A DNA stretch of 64,000 nucleotides from Neocallimastix lanati (nom. inval.) (GCA_016946835.1 JACVTC010000157.1:250001-314000), one strand, 5' to 3'; counted from the first letter of the stretch, positions 1-11,299 are shown. A program made the numbers and translations. Notes: generated by a model from the letters alone, not told the origin.

Positions 1-89
1 TTTAGAGGGGTAAATGTGAAGGATAGTGAATGGAGGGTTTCTATTTTGAAGGACGGATAACATAACCGTTATCTGTCTCAGGTTCTTCA

Positions 90-655
90 TCGATCACTGA
101 ATGCCTAAATTCGTCCATTATCTAAAAATGAGAATCCTGTCTACATCCTGAACAGATAACAATACGCTGCCCTATAATGATTTTTTTGTAGACTCTGGAA
201 TATAATTTTGAAACTCTTCCCGGATTAATACATCTGTATGCACATCTACTGCGTTTGTTGAATCATCCAGAATCAGTATTTTTTTGTTTTTTTAAGCAAA
301 GCTCTTGCGAAACACGGTCGTTGTCTCTGTCTGGCGGAAACATTGGTTCCGCCCTGTTCTGTTCAATGTATATTTCATAGCCATTCGAGAAGCTGTGGAT
401 AAAATCATCTGCCTGTACCAGTCTGCAAGCTGTCTCAAGCTCTTCCTGAGATGCATTGGGATTCCCCCCCCCAGCGGAGATTATTGGTTATGATTCCAGG
501 AAAAGAGCATGATTCTTCTGAAGAACAACCGCAACAGCATCTCGAAGACTTTCAAGAACATATTCCCTCACGTCTATTCCATCGACTTTAACACATCCTT
601 CTGTTAGTCTGAGAATCAACTAGATCATTGTAGATTTTCCAGTTGGCTGATGAAC
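90..655 (-). pseudogene. Decayed bacterial-type ABC transporter ATP-binding domain
   Basis: Read on the minus strand, this stretch gives a nucleotide-binding domain in the correct motif order but broken over several frames. Near 623-645 there is a Walker A remnant (PTGKSTMI, then a stop). Next come VDGIDVRE and NPNASQEELETACRL, then a degenerate signature (GGTNVSARQRQR, where families have SGGQRQR), then Walker B with D-loop (ILILDDSTNAVD near 240-290), and IPEST plus a QR remnant. The frame breaks at a run of ten C (about 463-472) and at an A-rich run near 285-295, and there are in-frame stops. The wording resembles the half-transporter exporters of Firmicutes, so bacterial ancestry by horizontal transfer is inferred. 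The membrane domain is absent. Now non-functional. Confidence 0.85.
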
Positions 656-680
656 TTTTACAGACAGAGTGATGATTTTT

Positions 681-790
681 CTTCATATCAGAACTTCTCA
701 TGAGCAGGGAGCTGTCCATGCCGCTGACGGATATGCAAGATCTACGGGTAAAGTAGGTGTATGTTTTTTCAACAAGTGGCCGATTTGACT
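681..790 (+). pseudogene. ilvB: Fragment of bacterial-type acetolactate synthase large subunit
   Basis: The plus-strand frame from 681 reads [19 protein letters not shown] followed by STGKVGVCF. This is the N-terminal thiamine-diphosphate (PYR) domain of acetolactate synthase, including the catalytic Glu of the HEQGA motif. After about 765 the frame slips; a TSG remnant is visible and the rest decays. Acetolactate synthase makes acetolactate for valine, leucine and isoleucine synthesis. HAADGYAR and GKVGVCF look more like bacterial enzymes than the usual fungal ILV2 wording, so bacterial origin is inferred. Only about 35 residues remain, wedged between an ABC ATPase fragment and a copia fragment. 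Confidence 0.8.
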
Positions 791-794
791 AAAT

Positions 795-1420
795 TTTGAA
801 ATTTCTATGAATAATAATCATGGTGATACGATAACCCTATTTGTTAATGAATCTACTAACACTAAAAGTTGGAGAAAAGTTGGTTGTGTAGTCTATATAC
901 CTGAAACGTAACGTATTGTAAATCTTTGAGCAATCAGGAAGGCTTTACCCTTCAAAATGTTTCCATTTAGGTCATGCCTGTATTTAAATATCCATTGACA
1001 GGATACAAGATACAACCTCTATGCCTTTTAGATTATTTTTTTTTTTTTAATTGTTTTGAATATATTTAATTTTTTTTTTATTTCCCATGTTATTCAATTC
1101 ATCGTTAACTGCACTTAACCACTCCATTCATCCCCTATATCCTCATCTTATAGATTTTCTATGTCATCAAAATTAACCGGTACTTTTAAATAATATTCTA
1201 GATTGAGATTTAATTGTCCTTTTTAAAATTGATTTTTGTGATGCAAACGGATGCTTCAGAATATAAAAAAAAAAAAAAAAGCAAGAGATGCATTTTTTTT
1301 AAAGTTACTATTTTTTGTTGCTTAGGCCGAACGATTCTCATTGACTATAAAGAATTCATGTTGGTTTCGGCTTCCGGAATAGTAGTCCCTAATAAAGAAG
1401 AATTCAATATCATTATTATT
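795..1420 (-). pseudogene. Ty1/copia retrotransposon pol fragment (spacer to start of RT)
   Basis: On the minus strand, frames between about 1200 and 795 give EWLSAVNDELNNM, the lead-in to a copia reverse transcriptase. The next clear block is WIFKYRHDLNGNILKGKAFL, matching the RT start usually written as W-V-F-K then K-A-R-L-V-A. Stops and frame changes occur every 20-40 codons. A frame at about 1330-1420 (FFIRDYYSGSRNQHEFFIV) is probably the integrase-RT spacer; that extension is inference. No LTRs were recognised. The piece abuts the acetolactate synthase fragment. Confidence 0.8.
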
Positions 1421-2900
1421 TTGTTGTTCTAGATTACTCGTTAATTAGGTTATATATATAAAATCTAGTTTTGAAAAAAAAAAAATTATTTTTTTCTTAA
1501 GATTTTCTTTTTTGATTTTCTTTCTTTCTTTTTTTTTTTGTTTCTTTTAAGTTGAAATAAATGATTCCTTCTTGTTAAACTAACAGTCCTTTAATAGGTG
1601 ACCAAACTTTCTAAAAGTTGATATATCAAGTAATTATTATTATTATTATTATTTTTTTTTTTGGGTTTAAGATTTTAATTTATTTGAAATTTTCTTTAGG
1701 TGAGGTTTAAGGACATAAAAAAGTATTTTTTTTTTTTTTTGATTTCTTTGATTTTTAATGAATAGTTTCCTTCCTATTTGAGAAAACAATATCTGGAATG
1801 ACATTTATAAATATTAATAAAATATTAGGATAAATTTAATTATATAATTAATTTGAATAATTAAATTTAATATAGATATGTTGTAAACATATATAAAAAC
1901 ATAATATAAATAAAATACACGTGACGTCAAATGTATCATTGAAATGTGCAATAATTTATAAGCAGTGGGTTTTAAATAACGGTTGTTTAGGTAAATTTTA
2001 TTAATAAAATTATAATATTCATACATTTAAAATAATAATTCTAATTCCTAAAATTTTTACAAGATTTACTATTTCTAATATAAATAATTTAACCTATTTA
2101 TAAGAAATAGGTATTATATTAATTCTATATTCTAATATATAGAACTATATAAATTTTATAGGAATTAAAATATTATAATTATTATAATTATAATAATACA
2201 TATTGAAATAAAAAATAAAATAAAATAATTATTATCAAAAAGATATAAATATAATATTTAATAATTATTATTAAATATACAAATATGTTGCTACACCTAT
2301 TTGTTTTAGATCAGAAATTAATTATTAATATAAACCTTATTTATTAATATTCTCAGGATTATTTTACTACTTTTTTTTTTTTAATTTAATTATTAATTTT
2401 TATTTTTTTAATTATTAATTTTTATTGATTTTTTTTTTTGTTTTCTTTCATTAATTCTTTTATTAATACAAAATAAAAATAAAAATAAAAATAAAAATAA
2501 ATTTTTAAATAAATTTTTAAATAATTAAAAAAATTTTATTTCCATTTTTAAGTATACTTAATAATAAATTTAAGGGTTTAATGGTTTATATTTTTAACTA
2601 ATTATAAATGAAAAAAAAAAAATAAATAAAATAAATAAATAAATTATTTTTATTATATAAACAATAATTGACAATTTACTCTATAAATATTCTTTTAAAT
2701 AGTATGATATTAAAAGTACATATAAAAAAACAAAAAAAAAATAAACCGGATTAGATAAAAAAAAAAAATAAATAATAAAAAATAAAAAATAAAACTTAAA
2801 AAATATATATATACGTTATAATAAATAAATTTCTTTGTTTTTTTGGAGAAAAAGAACTAATAAGCAAAAATAGAAATTCAATTCAATAATTATTAAGATT
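1421..2900. other. Gene-free AT-rich stretch
   Basis: A/T homopolymers and short A/T runs only. The open frames are short and low in complexity. The last ~100 bases are the 5' flank of the ankyrin gene; no defined promoter motif could be picked out in the A/T background. Confidence 0.5.
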
Positions 2901-2913
2901 TCAATTTTTTGAA

Positions 2914-4371
2914 ATGCATTCCTTTGAAAAAATAAACAATTCAACTATTTCTTCTATTACAACTAAAAAGAGTATTGAAAATTTTTCAAATGAATACTTA
3001 ATTAAAGCTATTGATACCCATAATGTTGATACTGTAAATAGTTTAATAAGTAAATATAAATATGAGTGTAATGGAAAAAATAAAAATAGAAAAGATATTG
3101 TATTGGAACTATATAATGAAGGATTCCTTACCTCTGAAAGATTAGAATTCATAATTGAAAAATGTAACCCTTATTTATATATATCTTCTTCTTTAATTAA
3201 AAAATTAATAAATGATGTAAAATCTAATAATCTAACAGAAACCATTTTAAAAAATTTATCTATTTATGATAATTACTTTATTCAAAAGTTAATTTATCAT
3301 TATAAATATAAGATATTTATATCTCCTACAGAGTTAGATAAACAGATTTCAAATGAAAAATATAAATTTTCCAATTTTATTTCAGAAAGGGAGGATAACA
3401 ATACAGTATATAATAATAACAGGACAGACGAAAATAAATATTTAATTGCATTAAATTATTTTAATAAAGCATGCCAGGAAAGAAATGAAAATAAAGTCAG
3501 ATATTTAATTGAACACGGAATAGATATTAATAATGAAATTGAAAGTGATGAAATACCCTTAATTCTTGCATGTAAAAGTGAAAATGAAAATATCATAAAA
3601 TATTTAATTGAACATGGTGCAGATATAAATAAGGGAGATAGTGATGGTGAAACCCCTTTAACGCTTGCATGCCAACAAGGAAATGAAGCTATAGTAAGAT
3701 ATTTAATTGAACATGGTGCAGATGTAAAAATTAAGAACCAATTTGGTAAATCATCATTATTTAATGCCTGTAGCCGGGGAAGTGAAGCTATTGTAAGGTA
3801 TTTAATTGAACATGGAGCCAATATAAATGAAGAAAACTATATTGGTGAGACACCATTATTTGCTGGATGCAGTAGTGGAAATGAAAATATAGTAAAGTAT
3901 TTAATTGAACTTGGAGCTGATATAAATAAAGAAGCTTATGATGGTGAAGCATCATTAAGTTACGCATGCCGTAGTGGAAAGGAAAATATAGTAAAGTATT
4001 TAATTGAACATGGAGCAGATATAAATAAACCAAACTATGATGGTGAAACACCATTATTTTTTGCATGCCATAGTGGAAATGAAAATATTGTAAAATATTT
4101 AAGTGAACATGGAGCGGAAATAAACAAAGAAAACATATATGGTATAACATCCATATTTCATGCATGTAAAAATGGAAATGAAAATATTGTAAGGTATTTA
4201 ATTGAACATGGAGCAGATATAAATAAACAAAACAATGATGGTAAAACACCATTATTGGAGGCATATAATAATGGAAGTCAAAATATTATTGAATATTTAA
4301 TTAAATATAGTGGTCATATCACTGAAAAAGATAAATATGTCAATGAAAATGTAGTTAACCATTTAATATAA
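2914..4371 (+). CDS. Ankyrin-repeat protein, nine repeats
   Basis: Intact 485-residue frame. Residues 1-179 are a Lys/Asn/Ile-rich region without a domain I recognise. Residues about 181-477 are nine consecutive 33-residue ankyrin repeats with the standard TPL..AC..GNE.IV.YLIEHGADIN consensus. No signal peptide or membrane segment is visible, so a cytosolic or nuclear protein-interaction role is likely; the partner is unknown. Repeats 2-8 are very alike at DNA level (99-bp periodicity), suggesting recent expansion or gene conversion. The ATG at 2914 is the first in frame, and a damaged copy begins at the equivalent ATG, which supports it. Anaerobic fungi carry many such genes; no catalytic domain is fused here. 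Confidence 0.93.
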   Translation: MHSFEKINNSTISSITTKKSIENFSNEYLIKAIDTHNVDTVNSLISKYKYECNGKNKNRKDIVLELYNEGFLTSERLEFIIEKCNPYLYISSSLIKKLINDVKSNNLTETILKNLSIYDNYFIQKLIYHYKYKIFISPTELDKQISNEKYKFSNFISEREDNNTVYNNNRTDENKYLIALNYFNKACQERNENKVRYLIEHGIDINNEIESDEIPLILACKSENENIIKYLIEHGADINKGDSDGETPLTLACQQGNEAIVRYLIEHGADVKIKNQFGKSSLFNACSRGSEAIVRYLIEHGANINEENYIGETPLFAGCSSGNENIVKYLIELGADINKEAYDGEASLSYACRSGKENIVKYLIEHGADINKPNYDGETPLFFACHSGNENIVKYLSEHGAEINKENIYGITSIFHACKNGNENIVRYLIEHGADINKQNNDGKTPLLEAYNNGSQNIIEYLIKYSGHITEKDKYVNENVVNHLI

Positions 4372-4613
4372 GTATTATTAATAATAATAGTAGCAGTAAT
4401 AGTAGAAGTATATTTATTATAATTTTTTTTTTTATTATTTTTCTTTAAATATTTCTACATAATCTCTATTTTTATGAAAAATAACAACAATAATAATAAT
4501 AATAATAATAATAATTTATAAATAAATAATTATATATATATATTATTTTTTATTCTATATTTAATTTAATATTATTTTATTATTATCATCATCATTATCA
4601 TCATTATCATTAT

Positions 4614-4648
<35 letters not shown>

Positions 4649-4719
4649 AATATTATATGTATACTTTTTATTTTATTTTATTTTATTTGTAAATAGATTA
4701 TTATATTAAAAAAAAAAAA

Positions 4720-4917
4720 ATGTATTCTTTAGAAAAGATAAATAATTTATCTCTTACTTTTAATGAAACAAAAAAAAAAAATAAATAAATAAAATAAAAT
4801 AAAATAAAATAAAAACTTTTCAATTGATTTCTTAATAAAATCTATTGATTTCACATTTAATATTATTCATATTGATACTGTAAATAATTTTAAAAAGTAA
4901 ATATAAATTTAATAGAA

Positions 4918-4954
<37 letters not shown>

Positions 4955-4975
4955 TTTTTCTATATAATATGTATA
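4720..4975 (+). pseudogene. Ruined tandem copy of the ankyrin gene 5' end
   Basis: Starts with ATG and MYSLEKINN against MHSFEKINN of the intact gene, then NFSIDFLIKSID against NFSNEYLIKAID and HIDTVNNFKK against NVDTVNSLIS. Between the first two blocks an AAAAT microsatellite (about 4770-4815) has been inserted, and stops follow. No ankyrin repeats are found downstream. It is a truncated duplicate lying about 350 bp after the parent gene's stop. Confidence 0.8.
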
Positions 4976-5430
4976 TATAAGAAAAGCGAAAAAAATAAAT
5001 ACTTTATATTAAATATTTATTTCAGAAAACTTTTTTTTTTTTTTTTTTTTTATTTCATTTTATTTTTATTTTTCAAATGTAACTTTTATTATAGAATATC
5101 ATACTTTATATTAATTCATATTAATTCATATTCAAAACTTTAAAAATTAAATTAATAAATTTATTATAAAAAAAAAAATAAATACTATAATTATTAAAGA
5201 TTAAGAATGTCATCTATTTGATAAAAAAACTACATATACTATTCTTATATTCATTTAAATATATTTAATAACTAAGCGATAACAATGATCCATTTATTAT
5301 AATTATATGATTATATTTAAAGAATTAGATATATTAAATTAATAATTTATAAAAGAAATATAAAATATATATTAATTTTTTTCATTTGATAAAAGATGTA
5401 ATAATGATATAGTTAATAATATTTTTTTTG
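4976..5430. other. Gene-free AT-rich stretch
   Basis: A-runs of about 32 (4921-4952) and T-runs of about 20 (5031-5051), otherwise random A/T-rich sequence. Some short pieces could be further remains of the duplicated ankyrin gene, but I cannot align them. Confidence 0.4.
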
Positions 5431-5437
5431 TTTATTT

Positions 5438-5815
5438 GTTTGTTTTTTATCATACCTCCATTTTTTTTTATTATACCTCCTTTTTTTTTTTTATTACACT
5501 TCCATTTTTTTTGTTTGTTTCTTATTATATTTCCTTTTTTTTTTTTTTTTTATCGTACCTCCATTTTTTTTCTTTTGTTTGTTTTATTATACTTCCGTTT
5601 TTTTTTATTATATCTCCAATTATTTTTTTTGTTTGTTTTTTATTATACTTCGATTTTTTTTTTATCCTGTCTCCTTTTTTTTTTATTTTATTATATCTCC
5701 ATTTTTTTATTATGCCTTTAAATTTATTTTTCAATTTCTTTTTTTTAAAAAAAATGGAGGGATAATAAAAAAAAAATCATTAAAAAAAAAAAAAAATGGT
5801 GGTATAATAAAATAA
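5438..5815 (+). repeat. T-rich minisatellite with inverted copies at the right end
   Basis: About ten imperfect units of roughly 25-35 bp built as TTATTATACYTCCA plus a T-run. From about 5748 two units appear in the opposite orientation (ATGGAGGGATAATA and ATGGTGGTATAATA), so the array can fold back on itself. The Phe/Leu-rich open frames here are by-products of the repeat. Confidence 0.75.
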
Positions 5816-6354
5816 AAAAAAAAATAATAATAATATTATAATATTCCATAATTTATAATACGTTAAAATAAACAAGGGTATTTTTAAAAATTTTATTTTA
5901 TATCAATTATATATATATTTATATATATATATATATATAAATAAAAATAAAAATAAAAATAAAAATAAAATTAAAATTAAAAACTAACATATAAACTAGA
6001 ATTTTTTTTTATATATATAGGTAATTAGTAATACGAAACCTAATGTGTATATTTTTAATTAGAACTAATTATTTTTAATTAGAACTAATAGGAAAAAAAA
6101 ATTAAAATTGTTAATGAATAGTTTTAATTATTAAAAGATTTTGTATAAAATTGAGTTTTAATTTAATAAGGGTTCCTTCGTTGATACATAATATAGAGAG
6201 AAGAAATAAAAAAAATGATATTAAAATAAATAAATTATACATTTTTATTTTTATTTTATATTAAAAAAAATAAGGGATATTATATACCAAGAGTACTTTA
6301 AAAAAATTATAAAAAAGTATATATACGTGATGTGGTAGGAAATCAATCCCTACA

Positions 6355-6385
<31 letters not shown>

Positions 6386-6585
6386 TATATAACTGCAATT
6401 ATTGCGAACTTTATTCTTTAATTTATTTATTCATTGATTAATTATATGAATATTTTTAATTTAAAAAAAAAAAAACTTTGATGAGAACTTAAACAGCTCT
6501 TAGGCATTCATTTCTGTTAAAAGAAAGAGTCACAGATCCGCACCACCAAGAATAGGCTGTTTTTTTTTGTTTAGGATCATCCATA

Positions 6586-6616
<31 letters not shown>

Positions 6617-7213
6617 ATTTAAATCCATAATGGTGTCAGCAATCTCTCTATCTCTCTAATCTCACCAAAGAAGAAAAGAAGGAAGAAAAATTTTTTTTAT
6701 CATCCGAACCATGTCAGGTCACCTTTCTATATAAGTGACAACCTCATTATTTCAAAAAAAAAAAAAAATTAATAATAATTAGGATTTTTTTTTCACTAAT
6801 TTAAATTTATATTCACTTAACCTTTAGTAAGTAATGATAACTATTATTTTTTTTTCACTTATCCACTCCATATATATCATCTTATTTCTATGTGTTCACA
6901 ATCAACTCATCAACTCCTACTTAACTACTAGGATTAAAACACTATGATTTGCTATGATTGCTATGATTATTCATATTTATATACTTACATTACTACTACT
7001 TATCAGAATCCGAACTTAATTCTATACCATTCATATTTGAGAGAGAATAGTGTTTCCATTACCATTGGATTATGGACAATATTTGAAAAATTATAAAAAA
7101 AAAAAAAAAAAAAATTTTTTTTTTCATAAATAATTTCAATATCTTATAAAAAAAAAATAAAAAAAAAATAATTCATTCAAAATTCAAAAATTCAAAAATT
7201 CAATGGAAAAGGA
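5816..7213. other. Intergenic; two unassigned lower-AT islands
   Basis: Mostly A/T runs. Islands at about 6480-6570 and 6620-6740 have mixed composition but gave no recognisable protein on either strand. They look like decayed mobile DNA. A (TA)n tract lies near 6591-6616. Confidence 0.4.
6767..6853 (+). repeat. Dispersed direct repeat, copy 1
   Basis: Shares an almost identical core (TTCACTTAACCTTTAGTAAG, then ATGATAACTATTATTTTT) and its T-run flank with 9832-9922. The two copies lie about 3.06 kb apart in the same orientation, both preceded by an A-run. Confidence 0.8.
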
Positions 7214-7285
7214 TAACATTTAGAAAAATCCAATGTTTCAATGTTTCAATGTTTCAATGTTCCAATGTTCCAATGTTCCAATCCA
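7214..7285 (+). repeat. Octanucleotide tandem repeat (TTTCAATG/TTCCAATG)
   Basis: About seven copies of an 8-bp unit, TTTCAATG changing midway to TTCCAATG. It lies in a small open frame that continues to 7427 without recognisable homology. Confidence 0.8.
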
Positions 7286-8157
7286 AAGGATTACTATACT
7301 ATTTTTTTTTTCTGTGGAACCACAAGGACACACCGTTCTAGACAGTCGACTTCAATCCTTTTTAGCAGGTTTTGGCAACCCAAGGAAAGAAACAATCGAA
7401 TTTAATATCCACATACATCTGACATGAAAAGTACCCATCGGAAAGCCAATACTAAAAAAATTCAGGATACTTTAAATTTGAGCTTTAAGGAAGGGGTCTA
7501 GTTTTCTCAAATATATATATATATATATATTTTTTTTTTCCTTATCAATCAAGTCTTAGTAAGCCTTAGTCTTGATGGATTTTTCCTACCAAATCTCTAT
7601 TCCCAGTAAAAAGTTTACCATTGCTTTTTTTTTTTTTTATTTTTTTTTTTTTTTTTGAATGGAAAATTTATCTCATTTTTTTTGGCAAAAAAAAATTTTT
7701 TTTTTACTTTATTTATCCCATGTAGGCATTCTGGCATGACATGACAGTCTACAAAAAAAAAAAAAAAACGATATATCCTTAAAAAAAAAAAATCAAAAAA
7801 AAAATCAAAAAAAAACGATATATCCTTAAAAAAAAAAATCAAAAAAAAAAAAAATCAAAGAAATAATATAGTTTCGAGTTTTTCCAATTTTTTTTTTTTT
7901 TATTTAAAAAAAAACACCATACCTGAGTCATCACCACATTTCAGTGAAAGAAGAGGAAGGTTAAAGTTCCTTTAGCAACACAATAAAAAAAGGGATGGTG
8001 AAGAAGCTATTCCTTATTAGAAAAAAACTTTCCATTCAATATAATCTTGAATTAACTACACTTGAATTAACTCGTGAATGTATTACCTCTTATTCTTTCT
8101 TGGTTTAATTCAAAGTAAGCGGTAAATAATATGAAACTTAACTTGTACAATTACTAT

Positions 8158-8209
<52 letters not shown>

Positions 8210-8552
8210 TAAAAAGAAAACTTTTCCTGTGTTAGAATGTGAAATAAGTCTTTAAGAAAAAAGAGAATTAAGATTAGGAAGATTGGGAGGGAGCAATAAG
8301 TTAAGTTCATGATGGCCATGGATAACATTTTACTAAATTAGTTGAACTTGAGATTTGATAGTTGAGTTTTTGTCTTTATTGGATGGAGCTTATATTAGAT
8401 ATTAGATATTAAATTTTTTTTTTTTTTTTTTTTTCTAAAAAAAAAAAATGCTGAAAAGAAAAAGAAACCATAGGATTTCATTTGGACCATCTACGGATAT
8501 GAAAATTTTTTAACTCCCTCCAGATATTGATTTTTCAAATACTTTTTCAAAA

Positions 8553-8584
<32 letters not shown>

Positions 8585-10224
8585 GGTGGTTGAAATTTTA
8601 GAATGTATATTTTAATTCGGAAGAAACTATCAATGAATTTAATAATTTTTTTTTTCACTGACATGATATTATTCTTGAATTTTTCTTTTTTTTTTTTGAA
8701 TCTAGAATGAATAAATTCCTTCAATTTTTAACAGTGGTCCGTCCATTGGGTGTATACCAACCGATAAAAAAAAATCAACCTTGTGTTGTTAATAGAATTT
8801 GTTCCATTATAGTGAGAACCCCCCTGGGTGAAATATCTTTTCCATAATGAGCTATTAATTACACTCGATAAAAATGAAACGAATATAAACTAAAATAATA
8901 AAAACAAAGTAATATAAATATAAATAAAAAATATAAAAAAAAAAATAAATTTAGAAAAATTAAAAAAAAAAAAAAAAAAAAATATATTAATATATATATG
9001 TATGTATATAATAATTAAAAATAATATGAAAATTTTTTTCTTTGAGCATGAATTGATAAAATTAAAGTAAAATAAACAACCTTAAAAATTTTGTAGTAAT
9101 GATATAATCTCCTTTTTTTTTTTTTTTTTTCTTATTTTTCTGTTATCTTTTTGAGTTTCTGAAATTCCATTTGATTAGTAAAGTTTTGAATGATAAAATA
9201 ACTTTTTTCTAACGTACTCATAAATAAACTGAAATAAAAATGTAAAATAATATATTAGTAGTGAAAGTAGTGAAAGACTATAAAAAAAAAATTTCCCATC
9301 CCGTTAAAATAATGTCTTAAACACAAGTGTTGGAGTGAATCCATCGCCTACCTACATTTTCCATTTTACAATAGTCCCCTGAGAGTTTTAAAATAAAACT
9401 ATAGAAAAAAAAATAAATACATATACATATATAAAATAAAATAATGCTAAAGTAAAAAAAAAAAAAAAAAAAAAAATACAATAGAGATTCATTACAATAA
9501 TGATAATATATAGAAAACTAACATGATATGATTAATTACCCAACTCCACCAATATTACTACTTATTCAGTTTAAAAAACAACACTATATTAAAAACCTCA
9601 GGTTCACTTTTTCAATAGTCTTCCTATTTTCCTAATTTTTCTCTCTTTTGTACTAGAAGCCACTTAAGAAAGGATAAACCTTGATTATCATCAGAATCAC
9701 AGAAAGCTGTAATTAGTACACCTGTTGTAGGCTAATCCTTTTTCCATCAAGCCTCCATAGATCTGGAAAAAACAGTACACATCATTAGGAAAAATTACTT
9801 TAAAAAAAAAAAAATTTTTTTTCATAAAAAATAATTAATAATAAGGAATTTTTTTTTTTTTCACCAATTTGAACTTATTCACTTAACCTTTAGTAAGTAA
9901 ATAATGATAACTATTATTTTTTCAATTATCAATTAAATTTTTTTTTTTTTTTTAAACAGGGAAAAGAATTCACTTCCATTAAATTTATTAAATTTATTAT
10001 ATATAAAAAAAAATACATGTAGGTGAAAAGTATATTATAAATTAAAAAAAAAAAAAAATACATGTAGGTGAAAAGTACATTATAAATTAAAAATAAAAAA
10101 ATAAAATAAAAAAAAAAAATAAAAAAATAAAAAAATAAAAAAAAAGCTCAAAAATACTATGTATTTCGACAGAGTATACAAGTTGTAACAAATGCACGGG
10201 AATTTTTTTCCCTTTCCTAACAAA

Positions 10225-10272
<48 letters not shown>

Positions 10273-10440
10273 ATAATAATAATAATAATAAAATCTGGAA
10301 AGTAACAATCTTTATAAATTAGATAAGTGGTGGTGTCCACTAAAACTCTTCCCTTTCCCCCCCCTGGGGATTCATCATTTATTGAACGACTAAGGGAGAG
10401 GTTCACCCGATCGTAGTAATAGATGATGATCCCTCCCTGT
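7286..10440. other. Gene-free region with long homopolymers and decayed islands
   Basis: Holds an uninterrupted A-run of 47 (8161-8207), T-runs near 8410-8433 and 8556-8584, a duplicated segment with CGATATATCCTTAAAA around 7770 and 7817, and an A-run of about 41 near 10229-10270. Lower-AT islands (about 7300-7500, 8210-8330, 8720-8850, 9300-9380, 9600-9780, 10150-10420) look like broken genes or transposons. On the minus strand of 9640-9700 the short frame ITAFCDSDDNQGLSFLK vaguely recalls the CDSD motif of copia RNase H; too weak to call. Confidence 0.4.
9832..9922 (+). repeat. Dispersed direct repeat, copy 2
   Basis: Second copy of the repeat at 6767-6853, with a 3-bp ATA insertion and a few substitutions. 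No terminal structure was seen, so element type is unknown. Confidence 0.8.
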
Positions 10441-10449
10441 ATTTAATCC

Positions 10450-10900
10450 TTAGGCCTTATCAAGTATGACATCGACGCTCTTGCTCTTGGTTTTTAATTT
10501 TGGTATTTTTTGGAATACCTACTCCAATAGTGGCTCAAACGAACTACTTTATGATAGGGATTGTTGCTAGTTAAGAAATCCACCAACCACCACAATTTTT
10601 GGAACAGGTGACTCAGATGAATCTTTTGAAAAAGTAATTTATTTTAATTGTCTCTGTTCCCCACGATCGAAATATAGCTCATTTAAAGCTAAAGTTCTCA
10701 CCAAGAAGAAGGAACAAAAGTATATATAATGATTGATTATAATCATCAAAATCAGAAATAGAGTCATAAGGAAAGAAAGAGGATTAAACACTCTAATCTT
10801 TCTAGTGAACAAAACATCAAAAACATAGAGATCATCGATGAAAATTTTTTTAAAGAATTTCCATCTAAAAGATGCAAAAAGCATTGAGCATTGCATTTAA
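10450..10900 (-). pseudogene. LINE 3' end, copy C (most decayed)
   Basis: The minus-strand frame DFDDYNQSLYILLFLLLGEN aligns with the C-terminal region of copies A and B (DYDNNIYYCIL.ALLGG and DFDDNINFYVLCLLLGG). It is followed by frames corresponding to the YFVG..EFLTN..P block, interrupted by stops. Only the last ~130 codons of a LINE polyprotein are represented. Confidence 0.7.
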
Positions 10901-10904
10901 AAAT

Positions 10905-11299
10905 TCAATGTTCAAAAGATGGATTACCTTTCGCCACAACAGGGGTAGGTCTAACACTATACAAATCGATCATGGTGTAAAAATCACCAATCACAATAGG
11001 CATAACGTTAGTAAGGAATTCCGCAAGCCCCACAAAATATGAAATCGGGAAAGAAGACTCGTTCGAAGGTGATTGAAAAATATTATTAATAAATCGCCTT
11101 CTTTCCCCCGAGCCGATCTTTAAGATTTCAAATACTGCATTTCCGCCAAGAAGGAGACACAGCACGTAAAAATTGATATTATCATCAAAATCTTCCTCTT
11201 TATCATCGGGAATGTTCAATGATTTCTCATGAACAATTAGAGAAAAATTAATAAAAATTTCATCAACAAAGGGAATGAAATGTTGCCTAAAAGCGAAGC
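10905..11299 (-). pseudogene. LINE 3' end, copy B (ORF2 C-terminus, frame still open)
   Basis: Open on the minus strand from 11299 to a stop at 10905, with no break but no start of its own. It reads RQHFIPFVDEIFINFSLIVH, later FYVLCLLLGGNAVFEILKI, then SYFVGLAEFLTNVMPIVIG. These match the C-terminus of copy A, including the LLGG and YFVG.AEFLTNV.P blocks. At 11299 the sequence switches abruptly to the poly(A) tail (T-run on plus) of copy A, so copy A appears to have inserted here or replaced the 5' part. Confidence 0.85.

Noticed and set aside
305-493. 62-codon plus-strand frame
   Set aside because: Antisense to the clearly recognisable ABC ATPase remnant; no independent coding signal.
807-911. 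34-codon plus-strand frame
   Set aside because: Lies opposite the copia RT remnant, which explains the open reading.
3456-4264. Two minus-strand frames of 121 and 158 codons
   Set aside because: Shadows of the ankyrin repeats on the other strand, with the same 99-bp periodicity.
5428-5815. Phe-rich plus-strand frames
   Set aside because: Produced by the T-rich minisatellite; composition is all F/I/L/Y.
9640-9760. Possible copia RNase H (CDSD word)
   Set aside because: About 17 residues, one motif only; not enough to separate from chance.
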